Shown here: positions 44,281 through 56,767 of the stretch, piece by piece | How the letters are laid out: each line of letters starts with the position of its first letter | Position numbering within the stretch: position 1 is the first letter of the stretch | DNA from: Oharaeibacter diazotrophicus | GTDB lineage: Bacteria > Pseudomonadota > Alphaproteobacteria > Rhizobiales > Pleomorphomonadaceae | NCBI RefSeq assembly: GCF_004362745.1 | Contig: NZ_SNXY01000006.1 | Location: 558,001 to 622,000, forward strand | DNA: 64,000 nt | Direction of reading: 5' to 3' | Position numbers and translations under genes: made by a program | The notes under the pieces: generated by a model | What the model was told of the DNA's origin: nothing | Database searches by the model: none | The model's input: the letters and a program-made list of their open reading frames with translations, nothing else

Positions 44281-44473
44281 GTCGCTGCCGTGAAACCCCC
44301 GACGAGCCCCCTGCCCGCTCGATTCCGATGAGAACAAAACGCTAACATCGTTCCGCGACATCGTCCAGACCCTGCACCGCCGGCACGGTGGAAACGGCGG
44401 TCGCCGCGGTGCCGTCGACCTGATAGAGGTCGTCGCGGATCCCCGAACCCTGCCCGAGTGGAGAGCGCCGCCC

Positions 44474-45301
44474 ATGCGACCCGGTCGCGACATCGAAACG
44501 CTGATCGCCATCATGGAGCGCCTGCGCGATCCCGCGACGGGCTGCGCCTGGGACGTGGTGCAGACCTTCGAGACGATCGCGCCCTACACGGTCGAGGAGG
44601 CCCACGAGGTCGCCGACGCCATCGCGCGCGGCGACCGGGCCGACCTCTGCGACGAACTCGGCGACCTCCTGCTCCAGGTCGTCTTCCACGCCCGCATCGC
44701 CGAGGAGGAAGGTGCGTTCGCCTTTCCGGACGTGGTCGAGGCGATCACCGGCAAGATGATCCGCCGCCATCCCCACGTGTTCGGGCCCGAGGACGCGCGA
44801 TCACCGGAGATGGCCAAGGGCCAGTGGAGCCGGATCAAGGCCGAGGAGAAGGCCGAGCGCCGCGCCCGCCGCGCCGCCGCCGGCCTGCCGACGGAGGAGG
44901 GCGGACTGCTCGCCGACGTGCCGGCCGCCCTCCCCGGCCTCGCCGCGGCGGTCAAGCTGCAGGATCGTGCCGGCTCGGTCGGCTTCGACTGGAACGACCC
45001 GAAGGCGGTCATCGCCAAGATCCGGGAGGAGATCGACGAGTTGGAGGCCGAGGTCGACGCCGGCGCGGCGGCCGACCGGGTCGAGGCCGAACTCGGCGAC
45101 GTGCTGTTCGCGCTCGCCAACCTCGGCCGCCACCTGAAGGTCGACCCGGACAGCGCGCTCCGGCGCACCAACCTCAAGTTCCGCCGCCGCTTCGCCCACA
45201 TCGAAGCCGCCCTCGCCCGCACCGGCCGCACCCCGGCCGACGCCGACCTCGCCGAGATGGAAGCGCTGTGGCAGGAGGCCAAGGGCGTCGGCGAAGGGTG
45301 A
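44474..45301 (+). CDS. mazG: Nucleoside triphosphate pyrophosphohydrolase MazG
   Basis: A 275-residue MazG enzyme that hydrolyses (deoxy)NTPs to monophosphates and pyrophosphate, cleaning the nucleotide pool. It has two MazG domains. The first is DPATGCAWDVVQTFETIAPYTVEEAHEVADAI with the metal-binding ELGDLLLQVVFHARIAEE, and the second, from about residue 160, has EEIDELEAEVDAG and AELGDVLFALANLGRHL. Both carry the EExxE/ExxD acidic clusters. Start ATG at 44474; it is divergent from recX, with overlap of upstream regions. Confidence 0.95.
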   Translation: MRPGRDIETLIAIMERLRDPATGCAWDVVQTFETIAPYTVEEAHEVADAIARGDRADLCDELGDLLLQVVFHARIAEEEGAFAFPDVVEAITGKMIRRHPHVFGPEDARSPEMAKGQWSRIKAEEKAERRARRAAAGLPTEEGGLLADVPAALPGLAAAVKLQDRAGSVGFDWNDPKAVIAKIREEIDELEAEVDAGAAADRVEAELGDVLFALANLGRHLKVDPDSALRRTNLKFRRRFAHIEAALARTGRTPADADLAEMEALWQEAKGVGEG

Positions 45302-45425
45302 GGCGGGCGAAGGCGGAGGCCGCGTCGGACGGAATCGACCACCGGCCCCATGCCGCCTCGGTGTGGCGAGGATCGGGAGATCCTGGCCGACAACGCAATC
45401 TCTTGCCGCCGCTGCTCCGCCGGCC

Positions 45426-46628
45426 TCAGAACCAGCGCCCCCACGGAGGAAAGACCGCCGCGTATACGTCACCGAGAGGGACGCCGATGCGTTCGGCGAT
45501 GCTGCCGCTGTTCCGATGCGATCGGGGGAACCACGCAGGGCGGTAGGAGTCGGCCGCGGCCGGGCCCGCCGTCGCGCGGAGATGGGCCTCGAGGGCTTCG
45601 GACCAAGGCCGTTCGACCTCGAGAGCAATGGCGTAGGGCAGCAACGTCTCGTAGATCCTCGGCGTCACCGCCGGAGCTCCGGCAATGGAGTTCCGCTCGA
45701 TTTCGGTTGCGGAGAGGTAGAGTTTCAGACCCTGCAAACGGTCGAGGGCCTGTCGGCCGAGTTCGGTGGGCGCACTCTTCAGAAAGTAGAAGGCTCCGTT
45801 GATCGCGAGCAGGAGGCCGACGGGCACGGGAAGCGGCAGCTTGGAAGGGTCCGATAAGACCCGACCAACTGCTTCGTTCCAACCGAGAATGACAGCACAG
45901 AGCAATCCGGAAAAATATACCATTGGAAATAAAAGGACGATTCCATCAACAATACTTTCAGCCTCAAGAAAAATTCTAATCACGTATCGCAATCCCCATT
46001 GGCCAACTATGAAGCAAAAGGTGATAAATATGCTCGAACCTAGGTCGATTTCATTATGCGGTCCAATGATTGCAACCATTACAAATACGATGATGCTAGC
46101 CGTGATGCCGTACAGCATGAAACGGCCGGTGGACACGAAATAGCGCCCGTGGTTGTCACGGGCGACAGCGGTGTGGAACCGGCGGTAGTCGGAATTCATC
46201 AGGAACCCGAGGCCGAACATCGTAGGACGGTGGCCCGAGCTGTCGACGAGTTGGAAAGAGGTCGACCTGGGAAGCCGTTCGGCGATCGCCCGTTCGCCGG
46301 CCCCGATGTCGGCTGGAACCGATGCGGCCGTCCGGGTGATCCGGATCTCCTTGGGAAACTCCTCGACGACGACGATTCCCTTGACCGCGAGGTCGACCGC
46401 CGCGGCCGTGAACCCGCGCAAGTCGTCTCCGGTGATGCCGCGTCGAAGGATGTAGCGTGCGAGCGACGGCGACAGGTCGGGCGGTGGGACGAACTCCGGC
46501 TTCACCGCACCGGCCGGCGGGTCCCGGCCGACGGTCCACCAGACGACGAGATAGTATAACGAGACGAGGGCAGTGCCGACGACGGCGGCCAACCAACCGT
46601 ACACTTGCGACAACGACTGGGCCCCCAC
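45426..46628 (-). CDS. DUF2207-type membrane protein, N-terminal domain missing
   Basis: A 400-residue protein matching only the C-terminal part of DUF2207/YciQ-type membrane proteins. It begins at a transmembrane helix followed by VGRDPPAGAVKPEFVPPPDLSPSLARYILRRG, which normally follows a periplasmic domain of about 200 residues. Two or three further hydrophobic segments lie in the middle (TASIIVFVMVAIIG, IVLLFPMVYFSGLLCAVILG). Bases 45880-46130 are markedly A/T-rich compared with the rest, suggesting a foreign or mosaic segment. It may be a truncated gene; the frame itself is open and has no internal stop. Confidence 0.7.
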   Translation of the reverse strand: MGAQSLSQVYGWLAAVVGTALVSLYYLVVWWTVGRDPPAGAVKPEFVPPPDLSPSLARYILRRGITGDDLRGFTAAAVDLAVKGIVVVEEFPKEIRITRTAASVPADIGAGERAIAERLPRSTSFQLVDSSGHRPTMFGLGFLMNSDYRRFHTAVARDNHGRYFVSTGRFMLYGITASIIVFVMVAIIGPHNEIDLGSSIFITFCFIVGQWGLRYVIRIFLEAESIVDGIVLLFPMVYFSGLLCAVILGWNEAVGRVLSDPSKLPLPVPVGLLLAINGAFYFLKSAPTELGRQALDRLQGLKLYLSATEIERNSIAGAPAVTPRIYETLLPYAIALEVERPWSEALEAHLRATAGPAAADSYRPAWFPRSHRNSGSIAERIGVPLGDVYAAVFPPWGRWF

Positions 46629-46642
46629 CCTCGACCGCCGAC

Positions 46643-46669
46643 GGGGCGGGCCTCGGTCGGGCCCGCCCC
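46643..46669 (-). terminator. Hairpin after pgm
   Basis: GGGGCGGGCC and GGCCCGCCCC are exact 10-bp arms around 7 bases, 9 bases after the pgm stop. No T tract follows on the minus strand, so it may act as an mRNA-stabilising hairpin rather than a terminator. Confidence 0.5.
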
Positions 46670-46677
46670 TCGCGACC

Positions 46678-51968
<5,291 letters not shown>

Positions 51969-52115
51969 GACCAGTCCCTCGTCCGCCCCGGCCAACCGCG
52001 ACGGAGGGCCTGCCGCATTGATAATTCGATCGGAGAACGAAGGCGAGTGCCCTGCCCCCTGCGCGACGGGAAAACGCGACGCCGCGTTCGGTTCCACAAG
52101 CAGTCGTTCGATATG

Positions 52116-52155
52116 GTTGACTAGGAAATCATCTTCGACTAGTTTCCTAGTCAAC
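52116..52155. promoter_or_regulatory. 13-bp perfect inverted repeat over the marR promoter
   Basis: GTTGACTAGGAAA (52116-52128) and TTTCCTAGTCAAC (52143-52155) are exact inverted arms around 14 bases. They enclose a promoter, TTGACT (52117-52122), 17 bases, TAGTTT (52140-52145). A dimer bound across these arms would cover both promoter elements, the pattern expected for MarR autorepression. Confidence 0.75.
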
Positions 52156-52167
52156 AGAGAGGTCGTC

Positions 52168-52629
52168 GTGTCGTCCCCACCTTCCGTCTCCGCCCTCACG
52201 GACCACGTCGGTTTCTGGCTGCGCATGGTGTCCAACCACGTTTCGCAGGCCTTCGCGACCAAGGTGGCCGAGCATGGGGTCACCGTGGCCGAATGGTGCC
52301 TGATGCGGACGCTCTACGGCCGCGAACCGACCGCCCCCAGCCGGATCGCCGACGAGATGGGGCTGACGCGCGGCGCGGTCACCCGTCTGGCGGACCGCCT
52401 GATCGCGAAGGGGCTTGTGGTGCGCGTCGCGAGCGCCGAGGACGGCCGCAGACAGACCTTGGCGCTGACGGCTCGTGGCTCGGATCTCGTGCCGCATCTC
52501 GCGGCGCTCGCCGACCGCAACGACACGGAACTCTTCGGCTGCCTCGGTGCCGACGAGCGCGCGGCGTTGGAGCGGCTGCTGCGCACCCTGGCCGATCGCG
52601 GCCGCATGACCGCCGTTCCCACCGACTGA
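52168..52629 (+). CDS. MarR-family transcriptional regulator
   Basis: A 153-residue winged-helix regulator. The DNA-binding part reads EWCLMRTLYGREPTAPSRIADEMGLTRGAVTRLADRLIAKGLVVRVASAEDGRRQTLALTARG, the usual MarR wing. GTG at 52168 with GAGAGG upstream is preferred, since frames starting earlier run through the inverted-repeat operator. It is followed by the DUF1398 gene after 28 bases, which it probably controls. The pair sits between glgA and glgC in opposite orientation, so it looks inserted in the glycogen cluster. The ligand is unknown. Confidence 0.88.
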   Translation: MSSPPSVSALTDHVGFWLRMVSNHVSQAFATKVAEHGVTVAEWCLMRTLYGREPTAPSRIADEMGLTRGAVTRLADRLIAKGLVVRVASAEDGRRQTLALTARGSDLVPHLAALADRNDTELFGCLGADERAALERLLRTLADRGRMTAVPTD

Positions 52630-52657
52630 ATCCGCCCCAACCGACGAGGACCCTGTC

Positions 52658-53059
52658 ATGGACGAGAGACGGCAAACCACCGCGCGCACCTGCCTCGAGG
52701 CGGCGGAACACGGCACCATGGCCTTTCCCGAGATCGTGGCGACGCTGGCCGCGGCGGGGTTCGAGAGCTATGCCGTCGACTTCCGCCGCGCCACCGCCAC
52801 CTATTACCTGCCGGACGGCGACAGCATCGCCCTGCCCTCGCTCAGGGTCGAGGAACCCGTCGCCGCCATGTTCGACACGGCGCGCGTCCGGGCCGCCATT
52901 CGCGAGGCGCAACAGAACGCGCCCGGCTACACCTACGCCGGCTTCTGTCGCAAGGTGGTGGCGGCCGGCTGCGCCGGCTACGTCGTGTCCTTCACGGGCC
53001 GCCGCGCTCTCTACGTCGGGCGGACCGCGGAGACCCACGTCGAGCATTTTCCGCGCTGA
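52658..53059 (+). CDS. DUF1398 family protein
   Basis: A 133-residue protein of the DUF1398 family, function unknown. It is recognised from GTMAFPEIVATLAAAGFESYAVDFRRATATYYLPDGDSI and the terminal YAGFCRKVVAAGCAGYVVSFTGRRALYVGRTAETHVEHFP. No catalytic residues are obvious. It follows the marR gene at 28 bases and is probably co-transcribed and repressed by it. It is convergent with glgC, 57 bases away. Confidence 0.85.
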   Translation: MDERRQTTARTCLEAAEHGTMAFPEIVATLAAAGFESYAVDFRRATATYYLPDGDSIALPSLRVEEPVAAMFDTARVRAAIREAQQNAPGYTYAGFCRKVVAAGCAGYVVSFTGRRALYVGRTAETHVEHFPR

Positions 53060-53116
53060 CGGCCGGTCCGCGACGGGCGGCCGGCCCGCCGCCAAGTTTC
53101 CGGAGCCGCCAGCCGG

Positions 53117-54379
53117 TCAGAGCCGGTCGATCATCTCCTGCGTGATCAGGCAGACGCCGCCCTCGCTGCGCCGGAAGCGGCGGGCGTCGAGTTCGGGGTC
53201 CTCGCCGACGACGAGCCCGGCAGGGATCACGACGCCGCGGTCGATCACGCAGCGCTTCAGGTGCGCACCGCGGTGGACCTCCGCGTAGGGCATGATCACG
53301 CAGTGCTCGACGTCCGAATAGGAATGCACGTGCACGCCGGTGAAGAGCAGCGACTTGTCGACCCGCGAGCCGGAGATGATGCAGGCGCCCGACACCAGCG
53401 ACGACGTCGCCGCGCCGCGCCGGCCGTCCTCGTCGTGGACGAACTTCGCCGGCGGCACGATCTCGGCATAGGTCCAGATCGGCCAGTCGCGGTCGTAGAG
53501 GTCGAGCTTGGGGACGAAGTCGGTGAGGTCGATGTTGGCTTCCCAGAAGGCGTCGATGGTGCCGACGTCGCGCCAGTAGGGCTCTTCCTCGGTGCTGGCG
53601 CGCACGCAGCTGTCCGAGAACTTGTGGGCGACCGCCTTGCCGTTCTTCACGACGTGCGGAATGATGTCCTTGCCGAAGTCGTGGCTCGAGTTCGGATCCT
53701 CCTGATCCTTGCGCAGCAGGTCGAACAGGAACTTGGTGGCGAAGATGTAGATGCCCATCGAGGCGAGCGCGATGTCGGGCCGGCCCGGCATCGCAGGGGG
53801 ATCGGCGGGCTTCTCGACGAAGTCGATGATCCGGCTGTTCTCGTCGACGTGCATGACGCCGAAGCCGGTCGCCTGCATGCGCGGCACCTCGATGCAGCCG
53901 ACCGTCACGTCCGCGCCGGACGAGACGTGCTGCTCGAGCATCAGCTCGTAGTCCTGCTTGTAGATGTGGTCGCCGGCCAGGATGATCAGGTAGTCCGGCG
54001 CGTAGCTCTCGACGATGTCGATGTTCTGCGTCACCGCGTCGGCGGTGCCGAGATACCACTTGTCCTCGGCGACGCGCTGCGAGGCCGGCAGGATGTCGAA
54101 GCTCTCGTTGCGCTCCGGCCGGAAGAAGTTCCAACCGTTCTGCAGGTGGCGGATCAGCGAATGCGCCTTGTACTGGGTCGCCACCGAGATGCGGCGAATG
54201 CCGGAATTCAAGGCGTTGGAGAGGGCGAAGTCGATGATGCGGCTCTTGCCGCCGAAGTAGACCGCCGGCTTGGCGCGCCGATCGGTCAGTTCCTTCAGCC
54301 GGCTGCCGCGCCCGCCGGCCAGGACGAAGGCCATCGCCGTGCGGGCGAGGCGGCGATTGGTCCTCGAATCGTCGCGCAT
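53117..54379 (-). CDS. glgC: Glucose-1-phosphate adenylyltransferase
   Basis: Makes ADP-glucose from ATP and glucose-1-phosphate, the rate-limiting step of glycogen synthesis. The 420 residues carry the N-terminal [35 protein letters not shown] nucleotide site, [15 protein letters not shown] and a left-handed beta-helix at the C-terminus ([21 protein letters not shown]). [18 protein letters not shown] lies in the catalytic domain. ATG at 54379 follows GGAGGGGAGGAGC. Gene order on this strand is glgC, then the opposed marR pair, glgA, glgX, pgm. Confidence 0.95.
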   Translation of the reverse strand: MRDDSRTNRRLARTAMAFVLAGGRGSRLKELTDRRAKPAVYFGGKSRIIDFALSNALNSGIRRISVATQYKAHSLIRHLQNGWNFFRPERNESFDILPASQRVAEDKWYLGTADAVTQNIDIVESYAPDYLIILAGDHIYKQDYELMLEQHVSSGADVTVGCIEVPRMQATGFGVMHVDENSRIIDFVEKPADPPAMPGRPDIALASMGIYIFATKFLFDLLRKDQEDPNSSHDFGKDIIPHVVKNGKAVAHKFSDSCVRASTEEEPYWRDVGTIDAFWEANIDLTDFVPKLDLYDRDWPIWTYAEIVPPAKFVHDEDGRRGAATSSLVSGACIISGSRVDKSLLFTGVHVHSYSDVEHCVIMPYAEVHRGAHLKRCVIDRGVVIPAGLVVGEDPELDARRFRRSEGGVCLITQEMIDRL

Positions 54380-54545
54380 GTCGTAGCTCCTCCCCTCCTC
54401 CCGGTCCGTCGGCCAAGTCCCGCGGGCTCGGGATTCGTTGTGGCCGCCGTCGCGCCTCCTCGACGCCCGGTCGGCCCACTATATCGGGGAGGAAACGTTT
54501 GTCTGCCCTCCGGGCTCCCTCGCCGCCAGATTTTTCCACGGTGAC

Positions 54546-54563
54546 CCGGGGCCGTAGCCCCGG
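54546..54563. other. Hairpin in the glgC upstream region
   Basis: CCGGGGC and GCCCCGG are exact 7-bp arms around CGTA, about 170 bases upstream of glgC and 46 bases after the L,D-transpeptidase stop. No T tract follows on either strand. Confidence 0.4.
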
Positions 54564-54608
54564 AAATATCTTCGGAAATCGTTCTCCGGGCGGTCGGAGT
54601 CGGCCGGG

Positions 54609-55346
54609 TCAGACGATGCCGCCGAGGCTCGCCAGCGGGCCCGGCTCGGAGGCCGACATCACCACCACCTCGGTTCCCGCCGGCACCCGGCGATAGAGGT
54701 CGACGACGTCCTGGTTGATCATGCGGATGCAGCCCGACGACACGTTGGTGCCGATCGTCCACGGCTGGCTGGTGCCGTGGATGCGGTAGAGCGTGTCGCG
54801 GCCACCCTGGTAGAGGTAGAGCGCGCGGGCGCCGAGCGGATTCTCGAGCCCGCCGGGCATGCCGCCGGCCCACTCGCGCGCCTTCGGGTCGCGTGCCTGC
54901 ATCTCGACCGGCGGGTGCCAGGACGGCCATTCCGCCTTGCGCTGGATCGTCGCCCGGCCCGACCAGCCGAAGCCCTCGCGTCCGACGCCGACGCCGTAGC
55001 GCATCGCGGTGCCGTCGCCGTTGACGAGGTAGAGGAACTTCTCGCCGGGATCGACGATCAGCGTGCCGGCCACCTCGGTGGTGTCGTAGTCGACCAGCTG
55101 GCGCAGGTACGGCGCCTTGATCTTGGTGAGATCGACCGCCGGCAGCGGGAAGCGCTCGTCGGGGACGGGGCCGTACATGGCGACGTAGCTCGGGTCGCGG
55201 CGCGGGTCGTAGAGCGCGGAGGCGATCGGCATGCCGGCCGGGCCCGCGGAGACGCAGGCCCCGAGCGAGAGCGGCAGCGCGGCGATCAGGAAACGGCGGG
55301 TGACCCGGGCGGAGCCCTCGGTGGCCGGGATACGGTCCTCGTTCAT
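54609..55346 (-). CDS. L,D-transpeptidase (YkuD domain) lipoprotein
   Basis: A 245-residue peptidoglycan cross-linking or lipoprotein-attaching enzyme. The N-terminus has a lipoprotein signal (RRFLIAALPLSLGACVSAGP, lipobox LGAC), so it is likely anchored in a membrane. The YkuD domain has the catalytic HGTSQPWTIGTNVSSGCIRM with the active cysteine near residue 205, plus the upstream NPLGARALYL motif. Rhizobiales carry many such enzymes because their walls are rich in 3-3 cross-links. The gene is preceded by a leader with a GC-rich hairpin (55363-55380). Confidence 0.92.
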   Translation of the reverse strand: MNEDRIPATEGSARVTRRFLIAALPLSLGACVSAGPAGMPIASALYDPRRDPSYVAMYGPVPDERFPLPAVDLTKIKAPYLRQLVDYDTTEVAGTLIVDPGEKFLYLVNGDGTAMRYGVGVGREGFGWSGRATIQRKAEWPSWHPPVEMQARDPKAREWAGGMPGGLENPLGARALYLYQGGRDTLYRIHGTSQPWTIGTNVSSGCIRMINQDVVDLYRRVPAGTEVVVMSASEPGPLASLGGIV

Positions 55347-55488
55347 TCTTCAGCCTTGTCGTCGGTTGGCGATCCAACCGTTCAACGCCGCCAATTCGGC
55401 CGGAGTTCGTATTTCCACGGTCACATGGCCGTTATTGTACCGCTTCCGAGGACGCTGTTGCAGGATGGTGACGCTTCTCGGCCCGCCC

Positions 55489-56115
55489 TCACACGCGCTG
55501 GACGGCGAGCCGCAGCCCGAGGCCGACCAGGACCGCGCCGGCGACGCGGTTCGTCCACGCCGCCACGCGCGACGATCCGGCGAGCCGTCGCGACACCAGT
55601 CCCGCCAGCATCACCGCGACGAGATCGCCGAGGCCGAACAGGACGTTGACGATGGCGCCGAGCACGACGAACTGCATCCACACCGGCGCCGCCGCGGTGG
55701 GATCGGTGAACTGCGGCACGAAGGCGACGTAGAAGATCGCGGTCTTCGGATTGAGCACCTCCACGACGATGCTCTGCACGAAGGCGCGCCGCGCGCTCGT
55801 CACCGCGACCACCGGCGCACCGGAGCCGCCGCGGTTCAACAGCATCCCCACGCCGATCCAGACCAAATAGGCGGCTCCGGCGAGCTTGACGACGACGTAG
55901 AGCGTCGGCACCGCCTTCAGCAGCAGCGCCAGTCCCGCCGCTGCGGCGACGATGTGGACATAGCCGCCGCAGTGGAGCCCGAGCGAGGCCATCAGCCCGG
56001 CCCGGCGCCCCGCCGCCACGGTGCGCGCGGCGGCATAGAGCATCGACGGCCCGGGCACGAGGGTGAAGGCCGCCGTGGCGACGACGAAGGCGAAGAGCTG
56101 ATGGTTCGGCGGCAC
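55489..56115 (-). CDS. LysE/RhtB-family translocator
   Basis: Inner-membrane exporter of amino acids or analogues, 208 residues from GTG at 56115, the usual length for RhtB proteins. Six hydrophobic segments are visible, starting HQLFAFVVATAAFTLVPGPSMLYAA, with the family motif NPKTAIFYVAFVPQFTDP near the middle. The GTG is preceded by GGGAGGG; an in-frame ATG at 56151 would add 12 residues without a good ribosome-binding site. The substrate is unknown. Confidence 0.87.
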   Translation of the reverse strand: MPPNHQLFAFVVATAAFTLVPGPSMLYAAARTVAAGRRAGLMASLGLHCGGYVHIVAAAAGLALLLKAVPTLYVVVKLAGAAYLVWIGVGMLLNRGGSGAPVVAVTSARRAFVQSIVVEVLNPKTAIFYVAFVPQFTDPTAAAPVWMQFVVLGAIVNVLFGLGDLVAVMLAGLVSRRLAGSSRVAAWTNRVAGAVLVGLGLRLAVQRV

Positions 56116-56198
56116 GGCGCCCTCCCGGGGCGATTCGGATCCGGCGAGCATGGCAGAGCCGGCGCGTTCGCGGGCGGGAAACCCGTCGCGCCCGCCGC

Positions 56199-56585
56199 TC
56201 AGAGCTGCCCTTCGATCGCCGCCCGGTCGATCACCGAGCGCACGTCGACGATCCGCCCCTCGTCGACCTCGTAGAACACGTTCTCGTGGAAGCGCACCCG
56301 CCGCCCGTCCACGGGCAGGCCGAGGAACGTGCCGACGGGCGTGCAGTCGAACACGAGCCGCGCGGCGATGCGCGGCGGCTCGACGACGAGGAGCTCGATC
56401 CGGAACGCGAGGTCGGGGATATCCGCGACGTCGCGCTCCAGCATGGCGCGATAGCCGGCTAGCCCGAATGGCCGGCCGTTGTGACGGGCCCCGTCGGCGA
56501 CGAAATCGCCGAGCCCGTCCCAGTCGCGGCGGTTCAGGCAGTCGAGATAGCGGCGGTAGAAGGCGGCGAGGTCGGCGGCGGTCAT
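56199..56585 (-). CDS. SnoaL-like / NTF2-fold protein
   Basis: A 128-residue single-domain protein of the NTF2 cone-barrel fold, similar to SnoaL-type ester cyclases. The typical helix TAADLAAFYRRYLDCLNRRDWDGLGDFVADGARHNGRPFG and the strand RFHENVFYEVDEGRIVDVRSVIDR match. These proteins bind small hydrophobic ligands and some catalyse aldol-type cyclisation; the ligand is unknown here. ATG at 56585 follows GAGGAGGAA. It may share a promoter with the LysE gene. Confidence 0.82.
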   Translation of the reverse strand: MTAADLAAFYRRYLDCLNRRDWDGLGDFVADGARHNGRPFGLAGYRAMLERDVADIPDLAFRIELLVVEPPRIAARLVFDCTPVGTFLGLPVDGRRVRFHENVFYEVDEGRIVDVRSVIDRAAIEGQL

Positions 56586-56767
56586 GGCGATGTTCCTCCT
56601 CGGCCGGACCCCCGCCTGCCGGCGCTCTCTCTGTTTGCCACGCCTTGAACATTCCCGCCACCGCTGTCGCATCGCTTCCGTCGGCTGTCGCATCCGTAGC
56701 TTGCCGGATGAAGCGGCGCGGTTCAGCCTGCCGTCCGGATCTGATCGAACGGCCTTTGGAGGCTTCC

